Below are positions 53,125 to 63,641 of a stretch of 64,000 nucleotides of DNA, piece by piece. This DNA comes from Isoetes taiwanensis. Taxonomy: Eukaryota > Streptophyta > Lycopodiopsida > Isoetales > Isoetaceae. Made by a program: the position numbers and the translations under genes. The notes under the pieces were generated by a model. The model saw nothing but the letters and a program-made list of their open reading frames with translations. It was not told where the DNA came from and made no database searches. Within the stretch, counting starts at the first letter, position 1, and every line of letters starts with the position of its first letter. The stretch is from NCBI GenBank assembly GCA_021234155.1, contig JAJEKV010000237.1:558001-622000 (forward strand), in the 5' to 3' direction.

Positions 53125-55765
53125 TTTAAGGAAGAACACTTGTACGCCTTCACAATGCGACTACGGACATCGCTAAGCACTTGCGTATCTGAAAAGAGCT
53201 GTCCCTTGAAGATGAGGAGATTTCATCTCTTCCAGATGGACCAGATGATCCAAGCAGATGCTAAGTGGAAAGCCCTCTTTGCCAACTTGTCCCAAGAGCT
53301 AGGATAGACTGACAATAGGACCTGTTGACTATTCAAGTCACAATGGAAAAGACTCAGAAGCCACTGCCAAGCAAGTCGAACATGGTGACACAAGAAAAAG
53401 CAGTGCCAATTGTCTCATCCCTCTGCCGGCAAAGAGGGCAAATCTCAGAGACTCCTGGACGAAATCGATGAACAATAGTGTTTACCCGCACGCATCTATG
53501 AGTGATCTGCCACCATAAAATGGATAGCTTAGGATGAAGCAATTTATCCCATACCCATCGCCAGACTGCTTTACGATGAGGCTCGGGGATAACTAAAGGT
53601 CACTTTGGCGATGGAGGCAACACCTCAGGATGAAGCAGGACCACATACATCAAGTGCACCAGGTGCTCCTCCTTAACACTGCCATGAACCACCCAGAGCT
53701 GGGGAGCCACGTCTTGTGGGTGTGGAGGAAGCGTAGCAGCTACTTTTTCCCAAATGCCCCGGACCCAACGAAGGAGAAGGAACTTCAATCACGTGAACTA
53801 TCTTGTCTCATTATACCATGCAGATACCGTGAGCACACCTGCTGCTCGCCACCGACGTTGCGTCAATGGATGGACAGAAGAGACCAGGGGACAATCTGCC
53901 TGGCCGTCACCCAAAGGGATCCACCAACAACGGGCTGTAGGATCTGTGTGGGCCATTGGATGGAACTGAAACAAAGTGCGCACAGTCTCCCAAGCAGCTA
54001 GCAACCCCTTGAGGAAAGGAGCTGCATTAGGATATGGAGAAAGTGGATAGAATAATGCCCATGGGAGGAGAGGCTTAATGGATGGAGAGCCAAAGGAAAT
54101 GCACATCTGTAAAGACTGGTGAATGAGACGCAGACCTGGAGAATTATCAGCATTATTGAGAATCCGCCATATGAACTTAGAAATCAACACCTTGCTCTGG
54201 AGAAGAAAGTGAATCATCCCCAGCCCCCACAAAGTTTAGGCATAATGCACTTCGCCCAACTAACTTTAACATCAGCTCCTTCTTCAATGCCACCCCAGAT
54301 GAAGTTCCTGACAGTACGAACAATGAGCTGCATCTTTGTCTGCGGTGTCAGCAAGATGGATGCCATGTAGACATGTGTACCACTCAAAACTGACTTTGCC
54401 ACAGTTACACGACCAGCCATGGATAACTTAGCCGTGGACCACCAGAACAAATGTCTTTTCAACCCCTTAATAATGACATTCAGCGTCTCGGATGAGAGGT
54501 GTATACCAAGCTGGAATGCCTAGAAGTTTAGTTGCCTTCCCATGAGGAAGAGCCTTCTATGGAAATGCAACCCACGGAAGGCGGCCTTTGGAGAGTCTAG
54601 GGCCTGAGGCGATACACTTTTGCCATCCCACAAAGATACCGAAGCCAAAGAGAAGGCGTCCAACAAGGAAATGGCATTCTCGCAAATTACGCTCATCGCC
54701 ATTAAGAACAAGAAAGTGTCATCGCATGCCGATTCTGGATCTCTTGTGAACCATTATTCATGGGAAGACCATGCGGGATGCCTTCACGCACCTTGCATGA
54801 AGAATACGAGAAAGAATCTCCGCCACAATTGTAAAAGCGGTGGTGCCAAGGACAGACCCTAGCGAATGCCACGTCCCACGAAAAAATGTTGATGGTTCTC
54901 TTTGAAAAGAACTGAAGAACAGCGAGAATAATGAAGTTTCATAACATTTGTTGTGGCTGGGCACCAAAACCAAGCGTAAAGGCCTTTGCTCCAGGGAAAC
55001 TCCGATCAACAACTTGTCATATGCTTTTGCAAAATCCAGCTTCAAGTATACAATGGGGTAACCATGCATTCTAGCCCAATAGAGATCCTCATATGCTGCT
55101 GCCACATTATTCAAGATACATCGGCGAGGTAAGAAACCTGACTGCGTGGAAGAGATGGACTCGGTAAGCATGCCACAAAGCTTCTGAGCAAAAGCTTTAG
55201 CAAAGATCTTGTACACTGAGGACAACAAAGTAATGGGGCGCCAATCTGAAATGGAAGAGGGATCCTTATATTTTGGAATAAGGGAGATGCAACCAGAGTT
55301 GAAGATTTTGTCCAGAAGCTCAGCTGGATCTGAAATAATACGCCCATCCTGAATCTGCAGAGACTGAAGAGATGCAGCTAGCTTTCTTGTTTTGGCAGCT
55401 CTGAAGAAAAAACCTGTGCACCGGTCTCCCTTCTTGAACCATTGCAACCCAACCTTAATGTGAGCAAAGTGCACCTATTCAGATTCCATCTGCCGAATGG
55501 TATACAAAATTTGCTTCTCCACATGACCATCTGATGGGGCAACAGACTTGCATGCCTCAAGTTGTCGATAAAAGCCGTGAGAAGGCTCTCCGGTTAGCGA
55601 AGCCCGTTCCCGACCCCAACCTTTAGCAAAAGACTTCCGGCGCAGCGAAGCGAGCATCAACAATACACGCCATGCTTGTGTGTCGAGAGAAAAAGTGAAC
55701 CGCGTCGTCTCTGACCCGCCAAAAAAATCATCATCCTTCAAGAAAAATTCTAAGGCGGTAGTGCA
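53124..55765 (-). pseudogene. LINE-C ORF2, C-terminal part: reverse transcriptase and zf-RVT
   Basis: From 55,474: VHFAHIKVGLQWFKKGDRCT with GFFFRAAKTRK, the usual linker before the RT. Then SGCISLIPKYKDPSSISDWR, PITLLSSVYKIFAKAFAQKL, STQSGFLPRRCILNNVAAAY and VYLKLDFAKAYDKL. The catalytic YADD box is changed to ACDD (ACDDTFLFLMAM, about 54,720). Later blocks include MAGRVTVAKSVLSGTHVYMA and VRNFIWGG (54,430-54,260). The zf-RVT part reads HPKLSILWWQITHRCVRVNT and ICPLCRQRDETIG (53,540-53,410). Many frame changes mark decay. Confidence 0.8.
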
Positions 55766-56888
55766 CAAAAAAGAGTGTCATGAATCTTGTCATCACTTAA
55801 GTAAAATGAATTTTCTTCAATAGCTTTCGATCCCGAGCTTTTGTCTATCCTATCGTAATATGGCGAGAGAATTGTTATCGGTCATTGTGCGGTCGGCTCG
55901 AACCTCCCTTTGTATTTTTATGTTGTAATTCTCTGCAAAATCAATTACAAAAATAATGGTGCCATCTTTGATATTGTCCAGGCAACTCTTGAATTGCAGG
56001 GCCTGCCATCTAGACCTGTAATTATGTGGCACAAATATCTTCAATGTGGAATACAGGTAGGAAATAAAAAACCTTCACTGTCGTTCTTTTGTAAGACAGT
56101 CTAAGAACTAGCTTTGGTTCTTTCATTTTTTTTCCCCTTGCCAGTTCAAGTCTCGTCTTATGTTGCAGTTTCAGACTATATCCCACCAGCTGCCTTAGCT
56201 TTCTTACTTTTGTTTCCCTTCTTGGTGGCATTGGATCTTTTCTTTCTGCTGCCACCTGGTACTTTCTTGGTAACCACGATGTCGCAACTCCACCCGGCAT
56301 CTTCTGTCTCCACTGGAATCTATAACAAGGTCCGCAGCATAAAACATAAGATTACTGCAAGTTGAAAGCAGAAAAGCAGAAGTCAGTGGATGTCAGCACA
56401 TCTCAGCTCGTTGCAGTATGCATTAAAGAGAGTTTTACCTTTTCAAACATTTTCCATTCAAGCAAGAACTCATGATCCTCTCTTTCGCTTGGACATATAG
56501 GAAGACTTTGTATGCCACAACTCTGACATTTTTGCATCAAGCAGCCATGTTTATACCATTCTTCAACCTCGACCCTCGAACTTCATTTGTTTGAGTCATA
56601 TGTGTGTTGGCTGACTAGACACTTCTTGCCAGGTCCACAAACCTCACAACAACAACACTTGCACTCTTCCCCATGAAATCCAGTTTTCGCTGATTTTAAA
56701 GCATTCAGACCTACTCTGGCATACTCCAACTTCATATAGTATATGCAACAACAGGTTTTCCTTTCTGATACTTTCTTTACATAAAGAGGTTTCAACTTCT
56801 CGAAAGCCTTTAAGCAAACAGGGTATTCAGGGTGTGCCTTTTTGTATTGTACCAGCCTTTGCCGAGTCTGCGGCCGCCACCAGAACAT
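55766..56888 (-). pseudogene. Second fragment of the VDFAENY-type transposase, inside LINE-C
   Basis: Minus-strand reading gives YPVCLKAFEKLKPLYVKKVS, ERKTCCCIYYMKLEYARVGL and CKCCCCEVCGPGKKCLVSQH (56,830-56,610), then KCQSCGIQSLPICPSE. A Lys-rich stretch (RKKRSNATKKGNKSKKAKAA) follows, then YRSRWQALQFKSCLDNIKDG, IIFVIDFAENYNIKIQREVR (about 55,940) and SFYLSDDKIHDTLF (about 55,780). The Cys-rich block, the DFAENY block and the HDT block come in the same order as in the 11.7-21 kb transposon. The SDG block and C-terminus are missing, and no terminal repeats are seen, so only an internal piece was captured or kept. Confidence 0.7.
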
Positions 56889-56899
56889 TGTACTGCCTA

Positions 56900-57057
56900 T
56901 TGATTACTGCAGCAGCTTTGTAGGCATCCTCTTTCTTGCATTTATGCGCTTGCAAACAAATGAAATCTGAGTCCCACCTAGTCAGGGCCATGGACAACCT
57001 GCTCCTTTTAGTAGGGGAGGAGGCAACCCCCCGCACATTCTAGGAGATTAACTTCAT
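56900..57057 (-). pseudogene. LINE-C ORF2, endonuclease start
   Basis: MKLIS-stop-NVRGVASSPTKRSRL is the usual MKLISWNVRG opening with Trp changed to a stop. DSDFICLQAHKCKKEDAYKA corresponds to the 'DFICLQE(H/T)K' block with the catalytic Glu replaced by Ala. The rest of the endonuclease is interrupted by transposase sequence. The ATG overlaps the ORF1 stop as ATGA. Confidence 0.75.
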
Positions 57058-58728
57058 TGATCAGGCGGATGTGGAGGATGTTCTAAGCCCATATCAACTT
57101 GTATATGAGACTGATTCTCCACTTGATCAGCCCAATGTGGCTGCGATGCTATTGGACGCGTAGTGACAGTGGTGGGAAGAGTTGGCTCAACAGGGTTAGG
57201 GGAAGCAGATGCAGAAAGCTGTAGTGTCCGGGCGGCTTTTTTCATGCGGGCAATGGACCATTCTTCTTCAATGCGCTCTTGCTTGCGTGCAATCATGTCC
57301 AGCCTCTCTTGCTGGTCAGAAGAAAGACAATTATGGGCTACAAGGAGTGTGCCAATGGCTAGGGTAGACGACGAAGAAGGGGTGATGGCAAGGACAGGTG
57401 CAGGAGTGGTTGGAGTAGGGATGGCAGCAGGGGAAGTAGAAGTAGGGGAGACAGAAGCAGGAGGAGGGATGGGAATGGAGGGTCTGCGCACACGATAAGC
57501 AGAGAAGGCCTCAACATCAGGAAACATATTGGCAAGCTCTAGGCCGTTAAACAAAGATAATTTATATTTAAAAAAGAGTAACAACCACAGACTTGGGGAG
57601 GGAAGCCTCATCAGGAAGGGAAATACAAATATGAGGACCATTGGTAATCGAATGAGCAAGGTGCAACCCTAATCCATTGGCAATGGAGACCAAGAAGTCC
57701 GGAACACGCAACTCAATTGGGAAGTCCTCCAATGCAAAACCCGGGGCATGCGACGACTGCACCGGACTTATTAGGAAGAAATCGAGGGGTGTATACGATA
57801 CAAGAGATAATGTCCCCACAAAGGATCCACTCCACGCTCCACTAGTTTATCAAGCGGCAATAGGCGAACGAACATCACTAAGAAATAACTGTTTTTGCCT
57901 ATCCAAAACTTTCGAGGGGACTCATGCGGAGGCAATCCCAACTTTTGAGATGTTGTTTCAACCAAAATCCCATCCTCTTGAGATCAAGGAACTGACCCGG
58001 TGAAATGACATACCACCGCATGGGACATTAGATTCTGAGACTTTGCAAGTGGGCCTTAATGATCTATCTCCACAACCGAGATACCAGCTGAGTGAAGGCA
58101 CTAGAAACACACCTCCGCTTCATAGAACACGTTATCGGGGAGCGGTTGAACATCCATTCTATCTTCAAGACCCGCAGCTCTTTCATATATTGAGACACCT
58201 CTCTTTTGTTATTCTCCATCATAAGAGACACCGCCCAAGAACACGAGCGTAACGCACACGGATGTCATGTCTCGCTTAATCCAATCACCGAAGCGGCGTT
58301 TGTGATACTCGAGCAACGGTGTTAGAGGCGAACCAAGGAGCAGAGGGAAGAGGAGGAGGCGATAAGAGGCCCTGAAGAGGATGGGGGCAAGAGAGGAAGG
58401 AGTTGGGGCAGTGGAGGTGGAGGGAGGAGGAAGAGAGGCGAAGCGATTACATGGCAAAGAGAGGGAGGGAATTGCAAATCCATAGAGGCAGGGGCATATG
58501 CGAGTGGATTGAGACGAGAATTAGGAGGTAGCACTGGAGAGGCCAAAGAGGCAGAAAATTGCGAGCAAGAATGCATACCGGCGGAGGCGACCATGGAGGC
58601 CGAAATAGAGGATCCCAATTCCGGGACTGAAGCAGCACGAAAACCACCTGATGCCATACACCGTTGGAAAGCTCACTACACAGGCTTTCCAACGCACCAA
58701 GAATCCCAGGTTCTTTATTCATAACCAA
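57054..58728 (-). pseudogene. LINE-C ORF1: DUF4283-like, proline-rich
   Basis: The N-terminal region (58,728-58,320) is Pro/Ser-rich with the doubled word GGAAAGC/GCTTTCC. The middle (57,965-57,600) gives PHESPRKFWIGKNSYFLVMF, VRLLPLDKLVERGVDPLWGH and ALEDFPIELRVPDFLVSIAN with HICISLPDE, resembling DUF4283 and the region after it. The C-terminal frame (57,659-57,054) is Pro/Ala/Thr-rich, then has a charged helix (DQQERLDMIARKQERIEEEW) and ends HPPDQ-stop. Several frame changes are present. Confidence 0.65.
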
Positions 58729-59735
58729 TTAATAATTAACTGTTCAAAACTAGATAGTTGTCCTTATATTAAAAAGAAGAAAAAAATTTATTCTTAACAT
58801 CTATTGGAGACCAAAATGCATGTAACATGATGGCATTGCTCTATGGGTACTGTTCTTATTCATCCATTATTGCATGTCATTATGAGGGGACTCACACTAT
58901 GATCGATAAATTGATCGGACAACCAAACCTTGACACAGGATTGAGGTTAGGTCTCTTGTAGTGGAGCTGCTCTAAGGGAAGGTGCTCTAATTCAGCGTAG
59001 GGGCCCCAACAAGCCATCAGATGAAAACATGAATGGCTCACGTGGCAGCCATGGTGGACTTTTTGGTTCACGTCTACGGTTTAGGGTTAGTCTAGTTTTA
59101 ACTCCATTCTGTTTATCTGCTGGTGCGCTATATGTCCTCAACAATCTGCAAGGGCACTCCAATGATCTCCAAAAGCACTCCAACGATTGCACGACCACTC
59201 CAATGGTTCAAGGGAGACCCAACAGACGCAAATGTTAACCCACAGATTTGGCAATCATGTGGAGATTTTGTGTCCAAATTTTCTTTTTCACTTTTGCATG
59301 CCTGATGCATATACCTCTAGACTTTAGATTTAGGCAATTAATATGGCCCCAATGTCTCGTAGATCAGAAGAAAAAGCTTCTCAAATGGTTTTCAGTTAAA
59401 CAACTGGAGCTTCCCATGGCGCCAAGGTAACCATTCACAACCTTTATTCCCTCCATTTTCTTATGATTCTAATGTTCCCTCCATAGCATTTTCGTGTAGA
59501 TTGCGTACCTGTCTGCATATTATCCAGTCTTTTTAGCGCCTTGGAGGGGATCACCAGCTAGATATGAATATGGCCATCTTATTTCTTTCCCGCCTTTTCA
59601 ATGTGCAAGATATTTAAGGTAATGTTAAGGTGAGATCAATCATTGTTATTTCTTCTCTAGATTGGATCTATTCGTCATTTCTTCTCTTGGTTGAATCTGT
59701 TCTGTGAGTACACCTTCATTGCTTGCTACTCTTAT
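58729..59735. other. Anonymous DNA before the pogo relic
   Basis: No supported gene. Around 59,650-59,700 a doubled TCATTTCTTCTCT-type word is seen. Short ORFs at 59,029-59,310 overlap on both strands without motifs. Confidence 0.4.
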
Positions 59736-61188
59736 TTGTTATATGCAATGCAATTAAGAGGGAGAACCATCTGCTCTGTTGCATCATCAGCACCTCCTCC
59801 TCCTCTTCCAAGAGCCAGGTCTAAGTCCAAAGGCCCCATTATCCATAGCCAGCCAGAAAATACTTCTTTGGGAGGCAAACATGTCAGATCTATGGAGGGA
59901 GGTTCATGGATCATGGAACAATTAAATCAGGCCATAGATGCTATAGATTCTTAGCATTAGAAAGCCTTCTTTACATTATGCCATACCTCTGACCACTCTT
60001 AGAAGGTGGTTGAATGGCCAAACTAAAGAGAAATTTGGGGCAAAATCAAAGGGATTGACAAAGGAAGAAGAGGAAATCCTTGTGAGTTGGTGTATGCCTC
60101 TCATTCTACCTGGATCTGTTAAGGATTTTGAAGGTAGAGGTGTAACTTTGGATCTGTTAAGAGAACGAGTTGGCGACATGTGTATTCATAGAGAAACTAG
60201 TTTTAAAGATGGCCTACCAGGTAACAAGTGGTGGAGAGGTTTTAAAAGTAGACACCCTAAAGTTGCTTTAAGGTCTGTTGAGTGTGTGGAAGTGCAAAGA
60301 GTAAAGGCTATGAATTCTACTAACCCGGATAAATTTTACTCCACTTTCAAAGCCTTGTACAATGACTTCCATTTTGAGGCATCTTTCATTTTGAGGCATC
60401 TACCATTTCGAACTGTGATGAAATTGGAATTCAGGATGGCCATAGGTCTAGTATGAGGATATTGACAAGGAAAGGGATTAGAAATGCCAATTTGACCATT
60501 CCCAAAAATAAAGAATGGCTAACTGTTTAAGCTGTATGAGTGCATCTGGTTTTAGAATGCCTGGTTTGTATGTATTTAAGGGAATAAAACTTAAAGATAG
60601 AGATTTGATGGTGGATGTGGCATGCTTGGTAGCGTTTTAAACAACATTCAAGAATTTGAGAGCTAGGTACATGCATAAAGGTAAGGTTGGTGAGCCATCA
60701 AAAGAGGATTTGGCTACCCTCGTATCTAGTGCAATTGTGGAATCTTTGACAAGGCCTAACATTGTTGCAGGTTTTGCAAAAACAAGAATATGGCCCTTCA
60801 ATGACAAGGTTGTACTTCTTGACCCTTATGCTTATAATGTAGTGACTTCGAAGATGAATTAGAAGATCTTGGTAACAATGATGATGTCGTTGCTCAAATT
60901 ACGCAAAAGTTAGTTGAAAATATGATGGCTCATGATGGTGTGGGTGTTGCAGCAGAAATTGCGCATATGCTTCCTCGTGAACATATTGTGGATATTCCAA
61001 ATGCTGTCCCTAACGAAGAACGGGTCAGAAGTATGCTTGTTCCTAATGCTGCCCCTGAACAAGTGCAAAATGTTGTTGCAGGTGTGCAAAACCGTGTGCA
61101 AAATGTTCTTGCTGGTGGGCTAGCAAAAGCTAAGAGATCTAAGTTGTTGGATGCCCTTCAAGGTAGGTTGTTTATCACTTCAGATTAG
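59736..61188 (+). pseudogene. Pogo-like (CENP-B/Tigger-type) transposase relic with the DDE core deleted
   Basis: SIRKPSLHYAIPLTTLRRWL (59,960-60,020) is a psq-type helix-turn-helix. KGLTKEEEEILVSWCMPLIL and LPGNKWWRGFKSRHPKVALR (60,050-60,270) form the Tc5/CENP-B-type second domain. A remnant of the DDE_1 domain follows (MSASGFRMPGLYVFKGIKLK, near 60,540). Most of the catalytic part between 60,430 and 60,540 is missing. The C-terminal block reads RPNIVAGFAKTRIWPFND (60,750), the 'GIwPfn' end of DDE_1. The tail (to 61,188) has MAHDGVGVAAEIAHMLPREH and ends LLDALQGRLFITSD. Frame changes near 59,950, 60,450 and 60,860. No terminal repeats were identified. Confidence 0.75.
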
Positions 61189-61228
61189 ATGTTGGTTGTT
61201 AGAATAGAGCAGGACAGTTTGAACAAAG

Positions 61229-61298
61229 AGGCATTTGTGCATACCATAAACGTCTGCCCCTCCTTGTAAATTAGGCATTTGTGCATACCATAAACGTC
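61229..61298. repeat. 26-bp repeat, two copies 44 bp apart
   Basis: GGCATTTGTGCATACCATAA followed by ACGTCT at 61,229 and again at 61,273, just after the pogo relic. Possible subterminal repeats of that element. Confidence 0.8.
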
Positions 61299-61423
61299 TA
61301 CATTTGTTCACAATAGGTTGAGGGTGTGTGCCACTAATATTTACAAGGTGAGATATTTAATTTGTGTCTTGAGCACTTGATATGCTTGCAGGTGTGCCAT
61401 CAGAGTCTTTACGTGTGCCAATA

Positions 61424-61545
61424 AAAATAAATGTATTTTTATCGTCCACGGAGACAACGTGAGAAGTGGAATTTGAACCCACGCCCTCTTTCAAAGACCA
61501 GAACTTAGTGCCAAGATCCATTGAGCCATAATGGAACCCTTGTGC
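61424..61545 (-). mobile_element. tRNA-derived SINE with a LINE-type tail
   Basis: On the minus strand TGGCTCAATGG (61,528-61,518) is a good A box and GGGTTCAAATTCC (61,480-61,468) a good B box, about 40 bases apart as in tRNAs. It then continues into TTGTCTCCGTGGACGATAAA and an ATTTT-rich end. The tail core is shared with the LINE ending at 27,137. It lacks an acceptor stem, so it is a SINE and not a tRNA gene. Confidence 0.75.
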
Positions 61546-61574
61546 CATTAGTAAGCTGTCTACTTTGTATAAGA

Positions 61575-61658
61575 GAAAGACCTTTTGCTTGCCATTCTGG
61601 GCTGTCAAGTATGCCTCCGCACCGTTGACAGCCCAGAATGGCAAGCAAAAGGTCTTTC
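61575..61658. repeat. 34-bp perfect hairpin
   Basis: Arms 61,575-61,608 (beginning GAAAGACCTTTTGCTTGCCA) and 61,625-61,658 are exact complements around a 16-base loop. The arm shares CTTGCCATTCTGG with the foldback at 24,756-24,862. It lies directly beside the SINE. Confidence 0.95.
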
Positions 61659-61679
61659 ACTCAACGTGAAGACAGGTTA

Positions 61680-61800
61680 AAAAAAAAAAGAGAATCGTGA
61701 GTAAGAACAACAGAATTGCAAGTAAAATACAGCAGAATCGCGAGTGAAACTCAAAATTGCAGGGTAAGAATCGCAGAACAGCAGGTAAAATACAGAGAGG
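61680..61800. repeat. Short degenerate tandem repeat, about 20-bp unit
   Basis: Units like AGAATYGCARGTAAAATACA and AAAATTGCAGGGTAAGAAT recur five or six times. Similar GCAGGGTAAA words follow the related foldback at 24,900-25,000. Confidence 0.6.
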
Positions 61801-62465
61801 AGACTTTTGAGTCCGTTCAACAAATTTAATTAACATTCTTTAAAAGAAATGTTGCCATGTGGCGCAATATAGTTGGCTCCATGGCCTGAATTTCTTCTAA
61901 CCTGCCTTTACTAGATATAAAATGAGCCTTCGCCAAGTTTTTGTCTGATTTTTTTTGTTCCAGAGATTGTAGCATTTCAGCTAGCTTCTGGTTGGTGTAA
62001 TTTCAGGGAATTGGGAGCTAAGGAAGATGTACAATTACTGATTTGCTCATATGTGAGCCAAAGTAGGGCACCTTCCTTTATACGCGGCTGCAAGCTCCAC
62101 CTCTTATGCCCAGCTGAAAAATGGGCGAGGAAAAAAAAAGGGCCAACCCAAGGGGCTATTTGCCCAGAACAAATTTAAGCAACAATTGCGCAAGCTGCCA
62201 AGATGACAAACAAAAAACTGAATGCATTTGGAAGCGTTCGTTCTGACGTCAAGCAAATTCATGAAATTCTACAGGAGGCTATACAAGTGGCGTTTGCCAT
62301 ATGAATCTGATACGGGGGGAGGGATTGCCAATTATAACCGGAATCCAAACAGGAAAGGTGGAGCAACATCACATGGGGAGGGGCAGGTGGAGGAAAACGG
62401 GCCCAGATAAATGGGGCTGAAGGAGGGAACGAGCGAGATGACAGACAGGGCTAAGTTAGAGTTTG
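61801..62465. other. Upstream region of the AGP-like gene
   Basis: Possible promoter DNA. A TATACAAG near 62,281 lies 185 bp before the start codon. The plus ORF at 62,222-62,410 has no motif. Confidence 0.35.
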
Positions 62466-62729
62466 ATGGCGAAGGGTGCATGGGCATGGAAGGTTATGGC
62501 GATGGCGCTGCTGCTGCTGCTGCTGCTCATATGTGCAGCGCCCAGGGCTGAGGCTGCTCGATCTTACGATGAGACTCCTCCTTGGCCTGCATCTGGGTCT
62601 GATGCCGAAGCACCTGGACCAGCCTCTGAAGCACCTGCTGAAGCACCTGGACCAGCTTCTGATGCTGCAGCACCTGAACCAGCCTCTGAGGCACCTGAAC
62701 CAGCCTCTGATGCTGGAGCGCCTGCTTGA
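62466..62729 (+). CDS. Short secreted arabinogalactan-protein-like protein
   Basis: 87 codons from the ATG at 62,466. The N-terminus MAKGAWAWKVMAMALLLLLL is a signal peptide, likely cut after the ALA-x-ALA-type APRAEA near residue 30. The mature part is almost entirely Ala, Pro, Ser, Glu and Asp with repeated APGPASE, APAEAPGPAS and APEPASE units. Such AP/PA/SP repeats are the sites where plants hydroxylate proline and add arabinogalactan. There is no C-terminal hydrophobic segment for a GPI anchor, unless a splice near the stop adds one. The Leu run comes from a CTG repeat. The frame is intact. AGP-like is inferred from composition; a proline-rich cell-wall peptide is the alternative. Confidence 0.65.
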   Translation: MAKGAWAWKVMAMALLLLLLLICAAPRAEAARSYDETPPWPASGSDAEAPGPASEAPAEAPGPASDAAAPEPASEAPEPASDAGAPA

Positions 62730-63072
62730 CACCCCCTCCTATCACTACTACACCTGCAAATCCAACCTTCCCTGCTCCCTTTCGCACTGCGCTTGTTGTT
62801 TTGTTCCTGATTGTATACTACAGTGACTTATTGTATGCCCTCATAGTAAAATAATCCATAGTCATACTCGTACTGATAGTTTTGCTTGTATATTATGTAT
62901 CCCCAGCAACTCATATCCTCTCCTCGTATTCATAGTATGTATCTCATTGTTATTATCATAATATAATGATGCTATCTCTGCCAGATCCTTAAGAAGGTGT
63001 GTTGTAATTTGTTACAGCATCTTTGAAATTGATATATAAGTACGTTATGATATCTAGAAACTTTATTAATGT

Positions 63073-63120
63073 AGTTAGAGAAGTCGAACTCACATTAGTT
63101 AGAGAAGTCGAACTCACATT
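63073..63120. repeat. 24-bp perfect tandem duplication
   Basis: AGTTAGAGAAGTCGAACTCA plus CATT, twice in succession. Confidence 0.95.
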
Positions 63121-63585
63121 CCCATTCCCATTGGTGTTCTAAAATCAAGTCACACGTGATATAAACATTCCCATTCCGATTCCGAGTATGTATAGTAGCA
63201 GCATTAGCAGCAATATTAGCATTTGAATAAACAACAGGCCCAAGGAGAGATGCTCTATAGCTCACAAGGTTGCAGCAGTAGTATTAGCACTTGCAGCAGT
63301 AGCAACATTAGCATTTGCATCCTCAGCAGGTCCAACAGGAGATAGTCTAGTTGTACTTTTCTACAGAGGTTATGGTTAGGTGGACGGAAGTAGTTGTTGA
63401 ATAGCAACAAATTCTACATTATGATAGACAAGCATCATGTATCCTGGTTTTAATGTCATTATTATAAACCTGTAGCTACTGATTTTCTTTCGGAATATCA
63501 TCAACATCATCTAATTGAATATTCTCCTGCAAATCATGTAGTTGAAGATTACGTTGTCCTATTCATGAGGGCAACCTTTTGTGTG

Positions 63586-63641
63586 TCAGCACCTTTAATA
63601 TTCAATGGTTGAATCAGCACCTTTAATATTCAATGGTTGAA
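63586..63641. repeat. 28-bp perfect tandem duplication
   Basis: TCAGCACCTTTAATATTCAA plus TGGTTGAA, twice in succession. Confidence 0.95.

Larger units (their letters stand above)
53124..58728 (-). mobile_element. LINE-C: third L1-type LINE, carrying a DNA-transposase fragment
   Basis: On the minus strand: ORF1 (58,728-57,054), the first part of the endonuclease (57,057 to about 56,900), then 1.1 kb of foreign transposase sequence, then the RT and zf-RVT (55,765-53,124). The 3' end lacks UTR and poly(A); coding sequence joins the 2.2-kb duplication directly at 53,124. That points to rearrangement after insertion. Confidence 0.8.

Noticed and set aside
54119-54370. Plus-strand ORFs at 53.6-54.4 kb
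   Set aside because: Shadows of LINE-C RT. The minus frames show the RT and zf-RVT blocks.
57163-57498. 111-codon Gly/Val/Glu-rich plus-strand ORF
   Set aside because: Antisense of the Pro/Ala-rich LINE-C ORF1 tail. Its composition follows from the opposite strand.
61468-61530. Possible tRNA gene on the minus strand
   Set aside because: A and B boxes are good, but there is no acceptor stem, and the sequence runs into a LINE-type tail, so it is a SINE.
62451-62787. Arg/Cys-rich and Gln/Val-rich minus ORFs over the AGP-like gene
   Set aside because: They are low-complexity products of the repeated GC-rich codons on the plus strand. The plus frame has a signal peptide and sensible repeats.
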